Of a DNA stretch of 64,000 nucleotides, positions 18,116-26,960 are shown piece by piece. The notes under the pieces were generated by a model that saw nothing but the letters and a program-made list of their open reading frames with translations, made no database searches and was not told the DNA's origin. The translations under genes and the position numbers were made by a program. Each line of letters starts with the position of its first letter. Positions within the stretch are counted from its first letter, which is position 1. The DNA comes from Acidobacteria bacterium 28-9 (GTDB lineage Bacteria > Acidobacteriota > Blastocatellia > Pyrinomonadales > Pyrinomonadaceae): assembly GCA_002050355.1 (NCBI GenBank), contig MWYY01000050.1:1-64000 (forward strand). Reading direction: 5' to 3'.

Positions 18116-18331
18116 AATAACGTGGCGATTGGTAATGATTCTACCGCTGGAAATAAAAAAACCGCTGCCGCGCGAAAGCGTAGCGCCTCGGGCGTCAAAG
18201 GTTTCTATCGCCACCGCCGAAGGTTTTATACGTTTGACCAGTTCGGGCAAAAAATCCTGTGCCGAGACTGAAAGAGCGCACAACGAAATAGAGATGACGG
18301 AAATAAAAATTTTGAATACGGAAAATTTCAT
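16895..18331 (-). CDS. Exported trypsin-like serine protease with TPR repeats
   Basis: A 478-residue protein from ATG 18331 with a signal peptide (FKIFISVISISLCALSVSAQ). The S1C trypsin-like domain spans about residues 26-215, with a triad of His70 (NRHVIE), Asp in GEGDLALI and Ser in SPGSSGSPVV. The C-terminal half is a run of about six TPR units (for example ALVYFEKAVEIDPNYAESWYQAG) that should bind partner peptides. An in-frame TTG at 18388 lies inside an 18-bp palindrome and is unlikely to be the start. The family combines periplasmic proteolysis with protein-protein contacts. A truncated duplicate follows at 15314-16534. Confidence 0.9.
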   Translation of the reverse strand: MKFSVFKIFISVISISLCALSVSAQDFLPELVKRIKPSAVAIETFDARGATLSRGSGFFISSGRIITNRHVIERANRVDVHLMDGKKFTARGVLAIDGEGDLALIQVDVPEGFAAPLQIIQTPPQEGESIVVVGNPYGLEGSVSNGIVSAVREIAGYGKIIQITAPISPGSSGSPVVNMRGQVIGVATLQAAEGQSLNFAVPSERIAQLKIGALQTFASLNVETQKNKRALAESLYSQGLGILSRDDYTRALVYFEKAVEIDPNYAESWYQAGFCYGVLGRHADALRASKQAAKLRPDWAETFVNIGASSFALGQFKDAADAYRQAAKLNQSNADIQYSLGLSLNKLNRTDEEILAYKRTVALKPDHAGAIEKLGSAYFKQNRFKDAIAAFEQLKIYKSDAKTYNYLGESYFELGKTEESVDAFNNAVNFNPDFDKARFNLARAYLKTGDRDAANIQYEILKNAKSDWADRLYVLINP

Positions 18332-18367
18332 CTTTACGGCTTCGAGTATTATTTTCAGAAGTATAAG

Positions 18368-18408
18368 TTTTTTATCCGATTCAAACAAATTTTGAATCGG
18401 ATAAAAAA
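18368..18408. repeat. 18-bp perfect inverted repeat upstream of the trypsin-TPR gene
   Basis: TTTTTTATCCGATTCAAA at 18368-18385 pairs perfectly with 18391-18408 around a 5-base loop. It lies 37 bp upstream of the ATG at 18331. On both strands the stem ends in A6 rather than T6, so it is not a canonical intrinsic terminator for either direction. It could be an operator or a leader hairpin. The rest of 18409-18593 shows only GC-containing short words such as GGGCGCAAAAC. Confidence 0.65.
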
Positions 18409-18593
18409 GGTGTTGTCAAAGCTAGATGCTTTTGAAGGGCGCAATCGTTGGCAAAATTTTTGCGTTGCGCTGTTTCCAGCTGTCACGAAACAGGAAACCA
18501 ATCTTTGCAAAACTTTGCGATACTAAAATCCCTAACGCAAATTATCGCAGAGATTTACGCCAAGGGCGCAAAACGTAATTTTTGAAACTGCTT

Positions 18594-19469
18594 CTAATTT
18601 TCTAGATTTTGAACAAAACCGGCGACATCGCCGAAGTTTCGAGCATAGAATTCGGCAGGGAAATGCTGGCGAAGGCACTCGTCCTCAAAAGCTCTGCCGC
18701 CGATAATGACCGGGATTTTAAGTTTGGCAATTTGTTCGCGGAAAGTTTTGTAATCATGAAAAAAACATTCCGCATCAATGATAATCGTCGCCGAGAGACA
18801 AACCAACGCGGGCTTATGACGCAAAACTTCTTTCATAAAATCGCCGAGCGGCGTGTTTGCACCGTAATTCATTGCGTCCCAGCCTTCGTCTTCTATCGTC
18901 AGCTTCGCCAGATGCGTCGGCAGTTCGTGCAAATCGCCTTCCGGCGCACAACACATCGCTAGATTTGCGGCGGATTTTGAAACGCAAAGCGCGCTGCGGA
19001 GTTTATAAATTGCCGCGTGCGCCACATGCGAAGCGAGATGCTCCTGGCTAATCGTCATATGACCGCTCGCCCAAAGTTCGCCGATTTGAGACAATGCCGG
19101 ACAAATCACGTCGTCGAAAATTTCAGCCGGAGATTTTCCCTGCAAATATGCGCTGACAAGTATATTCGCCGCCGCTTCCTCGCAGCCTTTGAGTAACGAA
19201 TAAAAAAATATCGAATCCGAATAAGTTTTACTGTCGCGCCGCCCGCGCGTCGAAGCGGCAACGACGGTTTCGTCGCCATGACATCTTTTCAGCCCGAGCT
19301 TTTGTTCGCGCTGAAAACGGGCGATTTCTTCGGCGCGAAAACGGCGATGCCCGCCGCTGGTGCGTTCCGATTCCATAAGCCCGGCGTCGTGCCAGCGTTT
19401 AACGGTTGCATCGCTGACGCGACACAAACGCGCGACTTCCTTTGTTGTCAGACACTTTAAATCACCCAT
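18594..19469 (-). CDS. MerR-type regulator with cobalamin-binding domain (CarH/LitR-like)
   Basis: A 291-residue transcription factor. The N-terminal MerR helix-turn-helix reads LTTKEVARLCRVSDATVKRWH and SGGHRRF (residues 7-44). A four-helix bundle follows, then a B12-binding Rossmann domain. Trp133 and Glu143-His144 give the Wx9EH pattern of light-sensing adenosylcobalamin regulators, and His181 in GDLHELP is the expected lower cobalt ligand. The usual ExHxxG reads DxHxxP here. Relatives repress carotenoid genes in the dark. Two CrtI-family genes occur 20-29 kb away, but neither is adjacent. A palindrome at 19473-19486 could be an autoregulatory operator. Confidence 0.88.
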   Translation of the reverse strand: MGDLKCLTTKEVARLCRVSDATVKRWHDAGLMESERTSGGHRRFRAEEIARFQREQKLGLKRCHGDETVVAASTRGRRDSKTYSDSIFFYSLLKGCEEAAANILVSAYLQGKSPAEIFDDVICPALSQIGELWASGHMTISQEHLASHVAHAAIYKLRSALCVSKSAANLAMCCAPEGDLHELPTHLAKLTIEDEGWDAMNYGANTPLGDFMKEVLRHKPALVCLSATIIIDAECFFHDYKTFREQIAKLKIPVIIGGRAFEDECLRQHFPAEFYARNFGDVAGFVQNLEN

Positions 19470-19472
19470 GTA

Positions 19473-19486
19473 TTTTGTTTACAAAA
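19473..19486. promoter_or_regulatory. Candidate operator beside the CarH-like start codon
   Basis: TTTTGT at 19473-19478 and ACAAAA at 19481-19486 form a palindrome that ends 4 bp before the ATG of the MerR/B12 regulator. MerR-type repressors commonly bind dyads at their own promoter. No ribosome site is visible in this AT-rich leader. Assignment as an operator is inference. Confidence 0.35.
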
Positions 19487-19588
19487 CTTGTTTTCTTGAA
19501 AATTAAGTTTGAGAAACGAACCTTGTGGAAAGTTATTATCTAATTAGCTTACTAAATTTCGTGTAAAACGCACAAATCGCTCATTAAC

Positions 19589-19637
19589 TTTCGGTAAATT
19601 TTTCCGACTTTAATCTGCCGGAAAAAATTTACCGAAA
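19589..19637. repeat. Inverted repeat between the M16 and CarH-like genes
   Basis: TTTCGGTAAATTTTTCCG (19589-19606) matches the complement of 19619-19637 with one extra A. It lies downstream of the M16 peptidase stop and about 120 bp upstream of the regulator start. It may terminate the M16 transcript or be a regulator site. No strong T run follows on the minus strand. Confidence 0.55.
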
Positions 19638-19669
19638 GAATAATTTCGCGCTTGTCTAAATTTTTTGTT

Positions 19670-20977
19670 TTAACTGATGTCTAATCTTTCGCGTCCAATC
19701 TTGAATCCGTCCAAATTTCCCAGAGCGGCGAGGGCGATTTTCTCGGTGCAGAAAAATTCGTTTGCAAGGTGTCTGATTTCTTCCGCGCCGACCGCTTCGA
19801 TTCGTTGTAATGTTTCTTCAACCGTAATCGTTTTCCCGTGCGTCATTTCCTGTTGCGCGAGATTTCCGGCACGCACGCCTGAGTCTTCGAGTCCGAGCAG
19901 AATCGAAGCTGCCGTTTGCTCTTTGGCAAGTTCCAATTCTTCCTGCGAGACACCCGATTTCTTAATTTTGCGAATTTCGGCAATTACTAAATCAATGGTT
20001 TGATTGAGTTTTTCCGGCGAAGTTGCTGCGAAAATCGAGAAAATACCGCAGTCTTCAAAAGAAATCGCGCTCGCGCCGACCGAATAAGCAAGCCCGCGTT
20101 TTTCTCTGATGCTCTGCCACAAACGCGACGAAGTTCCGTTTCCGAAAATGCTTTCAAACAGATGCGCGGCGTATCGTTTTTCGCTTTTCGCACAAATCCA
20201 GGGCGTTGCGATTATCAAATGCGCTTGCTCAAGCCCGCGTTTTTTCTTAACAATAATCGGCGCAGCAAACGTCGGATGGTTCGAAGTTTCAAGTTTGAGA
20301 TTCAAGTTTTCGTGATTCAAACTTTGAACTTTGAACTTTGAACTTTGAACGGTGAAAAACTCTCCTGCAAGTTTTTCGATTTCAGTGTGCTCTACGTTTC
20401 CAGCCGCCGCAATGATTAAATTTTCCGGCTGAAAAGCCCGCGCGTGAAACTCCTGCGTGATTTCTCGATTAAATCGGCGGACGCTTTTGCTCGTGCCTTC
20501 AATCGGCAAGCCCAAAGAATGATTCGGAAAGAAGTTTTTCTGAAAAATTTCGCCCAGTAATTCTTCGGGCGTATCTTCTACCATTTTCATCTCTTCGATG
20601 ATAACGCGCTGTTCGCGCCGTAATTCCTTCTCGTCAAAACGCGGATTTGTAAGCATATCGGCAATCAAATCAAAGGCTTGCGGCAATTGCCTGTCAACGA
20701 CTTTCAATGAAAAACCGATTGTTTCGTGCGACGTAAAAGCGTCGAAATTTCCGCCGAGACGGTCAATTTCTACGGCGATGTCGAGCGTCGAACGTTTTTC
20801 AGTTCCCTTAAAAACCGCGTGTTCGATAAAATGCGAAATTCCGTTCAAGTTTTTCGGCTCGTGCCGCGAACCTTTTTTGAACCAAAATATGAGACTGGCA
20901 GAGCGCACGTCAGGCATTTTTTCGGTGAGAATCGTCAAGCCGTTGGCAAGGCGCGTTGTTTGTAAATTTTCGTTCAT
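19670..20977 (-). CDS. M16-family zinc peptidase (processing peptidase-like)
   Basis: A 435-residue insulinase-type peptidase. The inverted zinc motif is in GISHFIEHAVFKGT (HxxEH), with the third ligand Glu about 75 residues later in RVIIEEMKMVEDTPEE. The C-terminal M16 half contains GNGTSSRLWQSIREKRGLAYSV. ATG 20977 with a GAGG ribosome site is preferred to a longer frame. Around residue 210 an oddly repetitive stretch (VQSSKFKVQSLNHENL) is encoded by tandem AACTTTG heptamers, which looks like an in-frame repeat insertion in a surface loop. No signal peptide, so probably cytoplasmic. Confidence 0.9.
   Translation of the reverse strand: MNENLQTTRLANGLTILTEKMPDVRSASLIFWFKKGSRHEPKNLNGISHFIEHAVFKGTEKRSTLDIAVEIDRLGGNFDAFTSHETIGFSLKVVDRQLPQAFDLIADMLTNPRFDEKELRREQRVIIEEMKMVEDTPEELLGEIFQKNFFPNHSLGLPIEGTSKSVRRFNREITQEFHARAFQPENLIIAAAGNVEHTEIEKLAGEFFTVQSSKFKVQSLNHENLNLKLETSNHPTFAAPIIVKKKRGLEQAHLIIATPWICAKSEKRYAAHLFESIFGNGTSSRLWQSIREKRGLAYSVGASAISFEDCGIFSIFAATSPEKLNQTIDLVIAEIRKIKKSGVSQEELELAKEQTAASILLGLEDSGVRAGNLAQQEMTHGKTITVEETLQRIEAVGAEEIRHLANEFFCTEKIALAALGNLDGFKIGRERLDIS
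20314..20350. repeat. AACTTTG heptamer array inside the M16 gene
   Basis: Four to five copies of a 7-base word (AACTTTG) sit in tandem within the M16 coding sequence. They keep the frame and encode VQSSKFKVQS-like residues. The same word occurs in the intergenic gap at 52338-52400. Confidence 0.8.
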
Positions 20978-21131
20978 TTTTCCAAACCTCAATGGTAACA
21001 CGCAGGCTTGCGAAAAGAAAATTAGCCCCGATTTATAAGAATGCAAAATTAAAAATGTAAAATGTCCGGTTCAAATTTTGATTTCACCTTGAATTTGTCA
21101 GCGTCGTTCGCGCAAATTCGAGGCTAAATAT

Positions 21132-23453
21132 TTAATTTCCTACAGCATTAAAAAGCAGCGGAAACGTCGCCAGAGATTGTCCACGATATTGCGGGCGAAA
21201 ACCGAAAAGAACGATTTTGCCTTTGCCCATTTTGATTGACAGGAGTGCGGCTTTTCCGGCAATCCGTTCCGCGCCCAAAGCATAACCGGAAAGCAAAATG
21301 TCTTTCGGATTCGTCGGATACTTGGCGATGGTTTCTACATTTGTATTATCCGTGATTTCAAACGCGGGCGAGGTTTCAAACCACGCGATTGATTGTTGCG
21401 GCATTCCTTTGGCGATTGGATTGGTCGTGTCGAGTTCGGTTCGCAGAATCGAGCCGGGAATGAAAAAATCCTTGCGTGCCAAACCTTTCGTAACGTCTTT
21501 GACAGGCAAATTAAATTGTTCGATGGCGAAGTTTGAAGCGCGGTTGAAAAAGACCAAAGTTCCGCCCGCTTCGACAAATTTCTTTAAGTTTGCAACGCCG
21601 TCCGCACCGATTCCGCCCGTGTATTCGTCGGGCATCGCGCCTTTTGGAAAACCGTTTAAGATTTGGTTCGGTGATTGGTCGGGGAAGATGATTGTATTAA
21701 CATTGCTGGGAAGATTTTCGTCGTTTATTTGTTGATTCAAAATTGAATCGTGCTTCACATCGCAGAAACCATTTTTCGGCAACATCCAGCCATATTTTTC
21801 GATAACCCAACGACTCCAACCTTCGTCCATTGCCGGATTGTAAGAACGATAAGTTCTATAATTAAAAGTGCCGCTACAACGTGAACCTGCGCCGGAGCTT
21901 CCGCTGCCCCAACCGCCTTTATACGTTTCAAAAGGTTCGTAAATCGGCGTAACTTTGACATCCATTAGTAATGAAAGGGTATGAGCCGTCACATCATAAG
22001 GCGGAATCGGTTGACCTTTGCTATCTCGTAAATCTGGATATTTTTCGGATTCAAGCATTGCTTTTGCAAAAGCGAAATAAGGTTGCTCAGATTTAACTGT
22101 GCGCGTTCCTTGTTCGATTGTTGTGCCGTTTGATGTAAATGTCTTTGCGGCTTCAACTTCAACACCTGCTCGATTCAAAATGTTTACAATGCCTTGACCG
22201 TTAAAAGACGGCAAAAGCACATAAGCAAAAACCTCACCTTTTTTTCGCGGTCTAAGCGCTTCTTTACCAATGGCGTAAAATCTCTTGAGCCAAGCCTCGC
22301 GGTTGTTGGCGGCGTGTTTGAGCAAGCTGAACGCCGCCGTTGTCATATAATTTGTGATGTCGCGCAGATGCCATTCGCCACCTTTCCAGACGGGCGAAAA
22401 ATTGGGCGTTTCTTTGCGAACGTCGTAACCCAAACCGCTTCGCAAATCTTCAAACTTGACGTTGACCGGCGTGGCGAGACGCGCCGAAGCGGTTTCCGAG
22501 AGAATCCGCACGCCGCCGTGATAATGCGAATACGCCCGCGCCGGTGTCCAGGCGTCGTAGGTCGAAGCGGTCGTGATGCCGGAGAAACCTTTGCCCCGCA
22601 AATCGTTTGCCATAAAATTTCCGAGTTCGGTGAAGCCTTCGATTAATTCCTTGGGCACGTTTGGCTCGATGGGCGGCAAATACGGCGGCAAAAACAGACG
22701 CGCTCCCGTAGCACCTTGCTGGTGAATGTCGTGGACGATTTGCGGATGCCAGACGTTGTGAATTTTATCGACCGTCAACTGCGTCTCGACCTGCGTAAAA
22801 GCATACCAATCGCGGTTGTCGTCGTGTCCGACGTATTTGTGATAAAGCTCCGGCGGCTCTGTCCCTTCAAATTTCGTTCCCAGAGTTTTGTCATACCAAT
22901 TTTTGATAATGTCCACGCCGTCCGGGTTCAAAGACGGCACGAGCAGAATAATCGTGTCGTCCAAAATCTTCAGAGTTTCCGCGTCGCTCGCCGTCGCCAG
23001 TCTGTCTGCAATCAGCATTGATGACAAATAGCTGCCGACTTCGTTTGAGTGAACGCCGCACGTTATCAGCACAATGGTTTTCCCTTGTTTGATTAAATTG
23101 TCGGCGAGTTTTTGATTTGATTTTATCAAGCGCGGGTTAGCTAACTTTGCATTTATCTGTTTATATTTTTCGAGATTTTTTAAGTTTGCGGACGTTGAAA
23201 TCGTCGCAAAGACAAATGGATTGCCGTTTGTGCTTTTGCCGATTTCTTCAAATTTTACGCGATCAGAAGCTGCGTCGAGCTTTTGAAAATAATCAACGAC
23301 TTGTTTCCATGACGCGAGTTTTTTGTCATCGCCGGGCGTGAAACCTAAAACTTGCGTGGGCTTAGAAATCTTTTGCGCGAAAGCAGTCAAAGAAAAAAGA
23401 AAAAATATCGCGCAAAGGCGCAAAGCCGCAAAGAACAATTTATTTTTAGACAT
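21132..23453 (-). CDS. Secreted M14-family zinc carboxypeptidase
   Basis: A 773-residue exported peptidase. After a signal peptide ending LTAFAQ, the M14 domain shows the zinc site CGVHSNEVGS (HxxE). It continues with LLVPSLNPDGVD and the third ligand His in IVHDIHQQG. The second half, after about residue 400, is not the catalytic core and resembles a class-I glutamine-amidotransferase-like or carbohydrate-associated domain with TLVFFNRASNFAIEQ. The family trims C-terminal residues or peptidoglycan peptides; here peptide scavenging is likely. The signal peptide is encoded by tandem TTTGCG-type words (23409-23434), another repeat intrusion. It forms a single-gene unit. Confidence 0.88.
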   Translation of the reverse strand: MSKNKLFFAALRLCAIFFLFSLTAFAQKISKPTQVLGFTPGDDKKLASWKQVVDYFQKLDAASDRVKFEEIGKSTNGNPFVFATISTSANLKNLEKYKQINAKLANPRLIKSNQKLADNLIKQGKTIVLITCGVHSNEVGSYLSSMLIADRLATASDAETLKILDDTIILLVPSLNPDGVDIIKNWYDKTLGTKFEGTEPPELYHKYVGHDDNRDWYAFTQVETQLTVDKIHNVWHPQIVHDIHQQGATGARLFLPPYLPPIEPNVPKELIEGFTELGNFMANDLRGKGFSGITTASTYDAWTPARAYSHYHGGVRILSETASARLATPVNVKFEDLRSGLGYDVRKETPNFSPVWKGGEWHLRDITNYMTTAAFSLLKHAANNREAWLKRFYAIGKEALRPRKKGEVFAYVLLPSFNGQGIVNILNRAGVEVEAAKTFTSNGTTIEQGTRTVKSEQPYFAFAKAMLESEKYPDLRDSKGQPIPPYDVTAHTLSLLMDVKVTPIYEPFETYKGGWGSGSSGAGSRCSGTFNYRTYRSYNPAMDEGWSRWVIEKYGWMLPKNGFCDVKHDSILNQQINDENLPSNVNTIIFPDQSPNQILNGFPKGAMPDEYTGGIGADGVANLKKFVEAGGTLVFFNRASNFAIEQFNLPVKDVTKGLARKDFFIPGSILRTELDTTNPIAKGMPQQSIAWFETSPAFEITDNTNVETIAKYPTNPKDILLSGYALGAERIAGKAALLSIKMGKGKIVLFGFRPQYRGQSLATFPLLFNAVGN
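23409..23434. repeat. TTTGCG octamer array encoding part of a signal peptide
   Basis: Read on the minus strand, the words CTTTGCGG, CTTTGCGC and CTTTGCGC follow each other with period 8 and encode the FFAALRLCAI part of the M14 peptidase signal peptide. Similar words are common intergenic repeats in some bacteria. Confidence 0.7.
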
Positions 23454-23713
23454 TTGGAAAACTCCGTTTTAAATTTACTTTGATTATAAATTATTTTACG
23501 GCGCGCGAAAATAAATTTAAACAAAAGCTCTTTTCGACAAAATTTTTGCGGGAAAATCAAACCAAAAAACTTTGCTTGTCTCGGTTAAAATCAGGCGTAT
23601 AAAATTTATTGCTTGTTTGTTTGTCCGTTGTAATGTAAATTTAACGCAAGTTTCTCAAACAATTCTTTCCCCTTCAGATTTCAAAATATTTCGGAGGCTT
23701 TAGTTTTCTGCTT

Positions 23714-26089
23714 ATGACTAATAATCCATTTCTGGCGAGGTTTCGCCCGTATATTCCCGCTTCGGTTACAAATATGCGCGAGCTGACGATTTTTCCGCTG
23801 ATCGTTGGAACGCTTTTAGGAATTATTTTCGGCGCGTCGTCGCTCTACTTGGTTTTGAAAACCGGTTTGACCGTTTCGGCTTCGATTCCCGTTGCGGTCA
23901 TTTCGATTACTTTGTTTCGGCTTTTATCGAAATTCGGAATGCGCGACGCGACGATTCTTGAAAACAACGTTGTGCAAACCGCTGGAAGCGCAGGCGAGTC
24001 AATCGCTTTCGGCGTCGGCGTAACGATGCCCGCAATTTTAATTTTAGGCTTTGAGCTTGAATTTTGGCGCGTAACGATTGTTGCCGTGCTTGGCGGACTT
24101 TTGGGGATTTTGATGATGATTCCGCTGCGCCGCGCGCTTATCAAAGAGCAGCACGGATTTTTGAAATACCCGGAAGGAACCGCGTGCGCCGAAGTTTTGA
24201 AAGCGGGCGCGTCCCAGGAATCTCGCGCCGTCGCTAACGAACACGCCGACGTAAAAGTCGCAGAAACCGACGATTCGGCTTTGCAGGGCGGCAAAATTAT
24301 TTCCATCGGTTTCGCCATTGGTTTTGCTTACAACGCGCTGATGCAGGTCTTCAGTTTTTGGAAAGGCGAGCCGGAAAAGGAACTCTCCGACAACACGCTG
24401 AAAGGCGGCTCGATTGCGCTCGAAAACAATCCGGCATTGCTTGGCGTCGGTTACATTATCGGTCCGTATATTTCCTCGATTATGATGGCGGGCGGCGTTC
24501 TTTCGTATTTGGTTTTGATTCCGATGATAAAGTTTTTCGGTGCGGGTTTGACCGAGCCGCTTTCGCCTGAGTTGACGCGCACGATTGATGCGATGAGTCC
24601 GGGACAAATTCGCGGCGCGTATATTTTATATATCGGCGCGGGCGCGGTGGCGACGGCGGGAATTATCAGCCTTTTTCGCAGCTTGCCGACAATTTGGAGC
24701 GGTTTAAAATCGGGCTTGGCGGATTTTCGAGGTGGCGAAACCGATGCGGAAGGCGCTCATATGGCGCGCACTGACCAGGACATTTCGATGAAATGGGTTG
24801 TCGTCGGCGTTCTCGCGCTGGTTGCCGCTATTTTGCTTTTTCCGCAGTTAGGTTTGAGCATTTTCGTGCATCCGTTCGTTTCGTTTTTCGGCGCGATTTT
24901 GATTATTATTCTCGGCTTTTTGTTCGTTACCGTTTCGTCGCGCTTAACCGGCGAAGTCGGCTCGTCGTCGAATCCGATTTCGGGAATGACCGTTGCGACT
25001 TTGCTGATAACTTGTCTGGTTTTCTTAGCTTTAGGCTGGACGGCGCCGAATCCGTATTTCGTGACGGCTCTGTCAATCGGCGGTATTGTTTGTATCGCGG
25101 CATCGAATGGCGGCACGACTTCACAGGATTTGAAAACCGGATTTCTCGTCGGTTCGACGCCGCGCAAACAACAAATTGCGATTCTCGTCGGCGCGCTCGC
25201 GTCTGCCTTGGTTTTAGGTCCGCTGCTTATCGTTTTGAACGAGTCGAAAACGTATTATCAGAAAGTTGACCCGACAAAATTCAGCGCCGTAACCGTTTCC
25301 GAACAACAACTTACGCGCGACGGCAGCGGGCAGTTTCGCGCCGAACGAGCGGGCGGAAATTTCGCCGATTCAGACACGGCAAACTATCGTGTCTGGCATA
25401 ACACGGATGCGAAAATCGGATTGCCGGGCAAATATCTGGTTGATACGCAGGGCAAGCCCGCATATTACGTTGACCCGACAATCAACGGCGTTATTACAAA
25501 AGACGAGCAGGGTAACCCGATTGAGCGTTATGACGCGCCTAAAGCGACTTTGATGAGTTACATCATCAAAGGGATTTTGAGCCGTGAGCTTCCATGGGGC
25601 TTGGTTTTAATCGGCGCGATGATCGCGCTTATGCTTGAACTGACGGGCGCGCCCGCGCTCGCTTTTGCCGTCGGTTTGTATCTGCCGATTTCTACGTCCG
25701 CCCCAATTTTTGTCGGCGGATTAGTTCGTTATGCGGTTGACCAATACTTAAAACGCAAACTCGCAAGGCAAAATTTAACCGAAGAACAAATTGTCGCCGA
25801 AACCGACAAATCGAACGGTGTACTGATGGCTTCAGGCTACATTGCGGGCGGCGCCATTGCCGGAATTTTGATTGCTTTATTCAGTCTCGATTACGGTTAT
25901 CTGAAATATCTCAAAGATATTAAAGACAGCTTTGCGAAATGGGCGGAAACGAACAATCCGTTTTTTGCCGGACCGAATTCCGATTGGCTTGGTTTGATTC
26001 CATTCTGGATTTTGGCATTGATTTTATATTATGTCGGACGAGAATTGCTTTTGACCGGAAAAAAACGAAATAAAGACCGACTTCGTTAG
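23714..26089 (+). CDS. OPT-family oligopeptide transporter
   Basis: A 791-residue inner-membrane transporter of the OPT family. The start RPYIPASVTNMRELTIFPLIVGTLLGIIFGASSLYL is typical. Further hallmarks are DATILENNVVQTAGSAGESIAFGVG, FLKYPEGTACAEVLKAG and SNGGTTSQDLKTGFLVGSTP. Some 14-16 hydrophobic segments are visible, plus a periplasmic-type loop near residues 510-610. The family imports oligopeptides or metal chelates using the proton gradient. With the surrounding secreted peptidases it suggests uptake of released peptides. ATG 23714 follows the coding start; a terminator hairpin is at 26099-26155. Confidence 0.93.
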   Translation: MTNNPFLARFRPYIPASVTNMRELTIFPLIVGTLLGIIFGASSLYLVLKTGLTVSASIPVAVISITLFRLLSKFGMRDATILENNVVQTAGSAGESIAFGVGVTMPAILILGFELEFWRVTIVAVLGGLLGILMMIPLRRALIKEQHGFLKYPEGTACAEVLKAGASQESRAVANEHADVKVAETDDSALQGGKIISIGFAIGFAYNALMQVFSFWKGEPEKELSDNTLKGGSIALENNPALLGVGYIIGPYISSIMMAGGVLSYLVLIPMIKFFGAGLTEPLSPELTRTIDAMSPGQIRGAYILYIGAGAVATAGIISLFRSLPTIWSGLKSGLADFRGGETDAEGAHMARTDQDISMKWVVVGVLALVAAILLFPQLGLSIFVHPFVSFFGAILIIILGFLFVTVSSRLTGEVGSSSNPISGMTVATLLITCLVFLALGWTAPNPYFVTALSIGGIVCIAASNGGTTSQDLKTGFLVGSTPRKQQIAILVGALASALVLGPLLIVLNESKTYYQKVDPTKFSAVTVSEQQLTRDGSGQFRAERAGGNFADSDTANYRVWHNTDAKIGLPGKYLVDTQGKPAYYVDPTINGVITKDEQGNPIERYDAPKATLMSYIIKGILSRELPWGLVLIGAMIALMLELTGAPALAFAVGLYLPISTSAPIFVGGLVRYAVDQYLKRKLARQNLTEEQIVAETDKSNGVLMASGYIAGGAIAGILIALFSLDYGYLKYLKDIKDSFAKWAETNNPFFAGPNSDWLGLIPFWILALILYYVGRELLLTGKKRNKDRLR

Positions 26090-26098
26090 AGTGTTTAC

Positions 26099-26155
26099 AA
26101 AATGAAAATGCACAGCGCGTATAATAGCAAAAAGCGTGCTGTGCATTTTCATTTT
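26099..26155 (+). terminator. Intrinsic terminator after the OPT gene
   Basis: A perfect 18-bp stem (26099-26116 with 26138-26155, core AATGCACAGC) encloses a 21-base loop and is followed by a T-rich stretch. It lies just past the OPT stop at 26089. Between it and the PilZ gene (26156-26368) nothing else is clear. Confidence 0.8.
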
Positions 26156-26368
26156 CACCTTTTTCGTCAGACAATCTATTTTTAGAGTTTTTCAAAACAA
26201 ATCTTTTTTGAACATCTTTCATTTTAATAATTTTTTCCTGTTTTATTCAGCCGTCTCCAAAAGATTTAATAAATTCCAAAAAGAAAACGGTTGAAAATTT
26301 ATAAAATAAGGTTTATAAACATATTTAGCCCTTTTGACGAAAAACCTTTCAGACGAGCAATACAATTG

Positions 26369-26827
26369 ATGATACGAAAAATAATCCAAAAATTTAGTCG
26401 GTCAATGTCTGAACGCATCGTTCCGGTTCGCTATAAATTTCAAGTACCGATAAAAATTTGGTTTGAGCCGGAAAGCAAAACGGGAAAGCTGAAAATGCCG
26501 GCGGAAAATCTTTTTGTTTGGGGCAAAACACAAGACTTGAGCCGTTCGGGAATCGGCTTTAGCGTTCCTGTGATTCGGATACGCGAAAATTATCTGGTCG
26601 GCGGCGGACGCCCGCTCAACGCGGAACTGGATTTACCGAACGGAAAAGTGCGGATGCAGATTGTCGGTAAAAGATACGAGCAAATAACCGAACCTGTATC
26701 GAAGTATTTGATAGGCGCAACAATTTCCGATATCACGCCGGAAAATCGGGAAATTTACGAACACTTTTTGCAGTACGGCAAAAAGGGTAAAACGGGCGGT
26801 TTGGAATTTGGAGTCGATAAAGGTTAG
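26369..26827 (+). CDS. PilZ-domain protein
   Basis: A 152-residue protein from ATG 26369; longer (TTG 26291) and shorter (ATG 26405) starts are possible. The PilZ beta-barrel is indicated by RIVPVRYKFQVPIKI followed by DLSRSGIGF, the D/NxSxxG c-di-GMP contact. The first arginine motif is not the canonical RxxxR, so binding is uncertain. Later strands include LNAELDLPNGKVRM and IGATISDITPENREIYEHFL. The family usually controls motility, exopolysaccharide or secretion through c-di-GMP. It stands alone; no partner cyclase is nearby. Confidence 0.8.
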   Translation: MIRKIIQKFSRSMSERIVPVRYKFQVPIKIWFEPESKTGKLKMPAENLFVWGKTQDLSRSGIGFSVPVIRIRENYLVGGGRPLNAELDLPNGKVRMQIVGKRYEQITEPVSKYLIGATISDITPENREIYEHFLQYGKKGKTGGLEFGVDKG

Positions 26828-26960
26828 GAAGATGGAAAACATTCGTTAAAAATTTCCGTTTTGCATTTTCGATTATTTTAATAATTTAAGAACTAATAAA
26901 AGCGTAAGAAAATCTTGCGCTTTTTGTTTTTTGCGGCTTTTTTGTGCTTTAATTTTTGGT

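Noticed and set aside
20314-20350. Possible CRISPR repeat
   Set aside because: The heptamers have no spacers and the stretch is coding.
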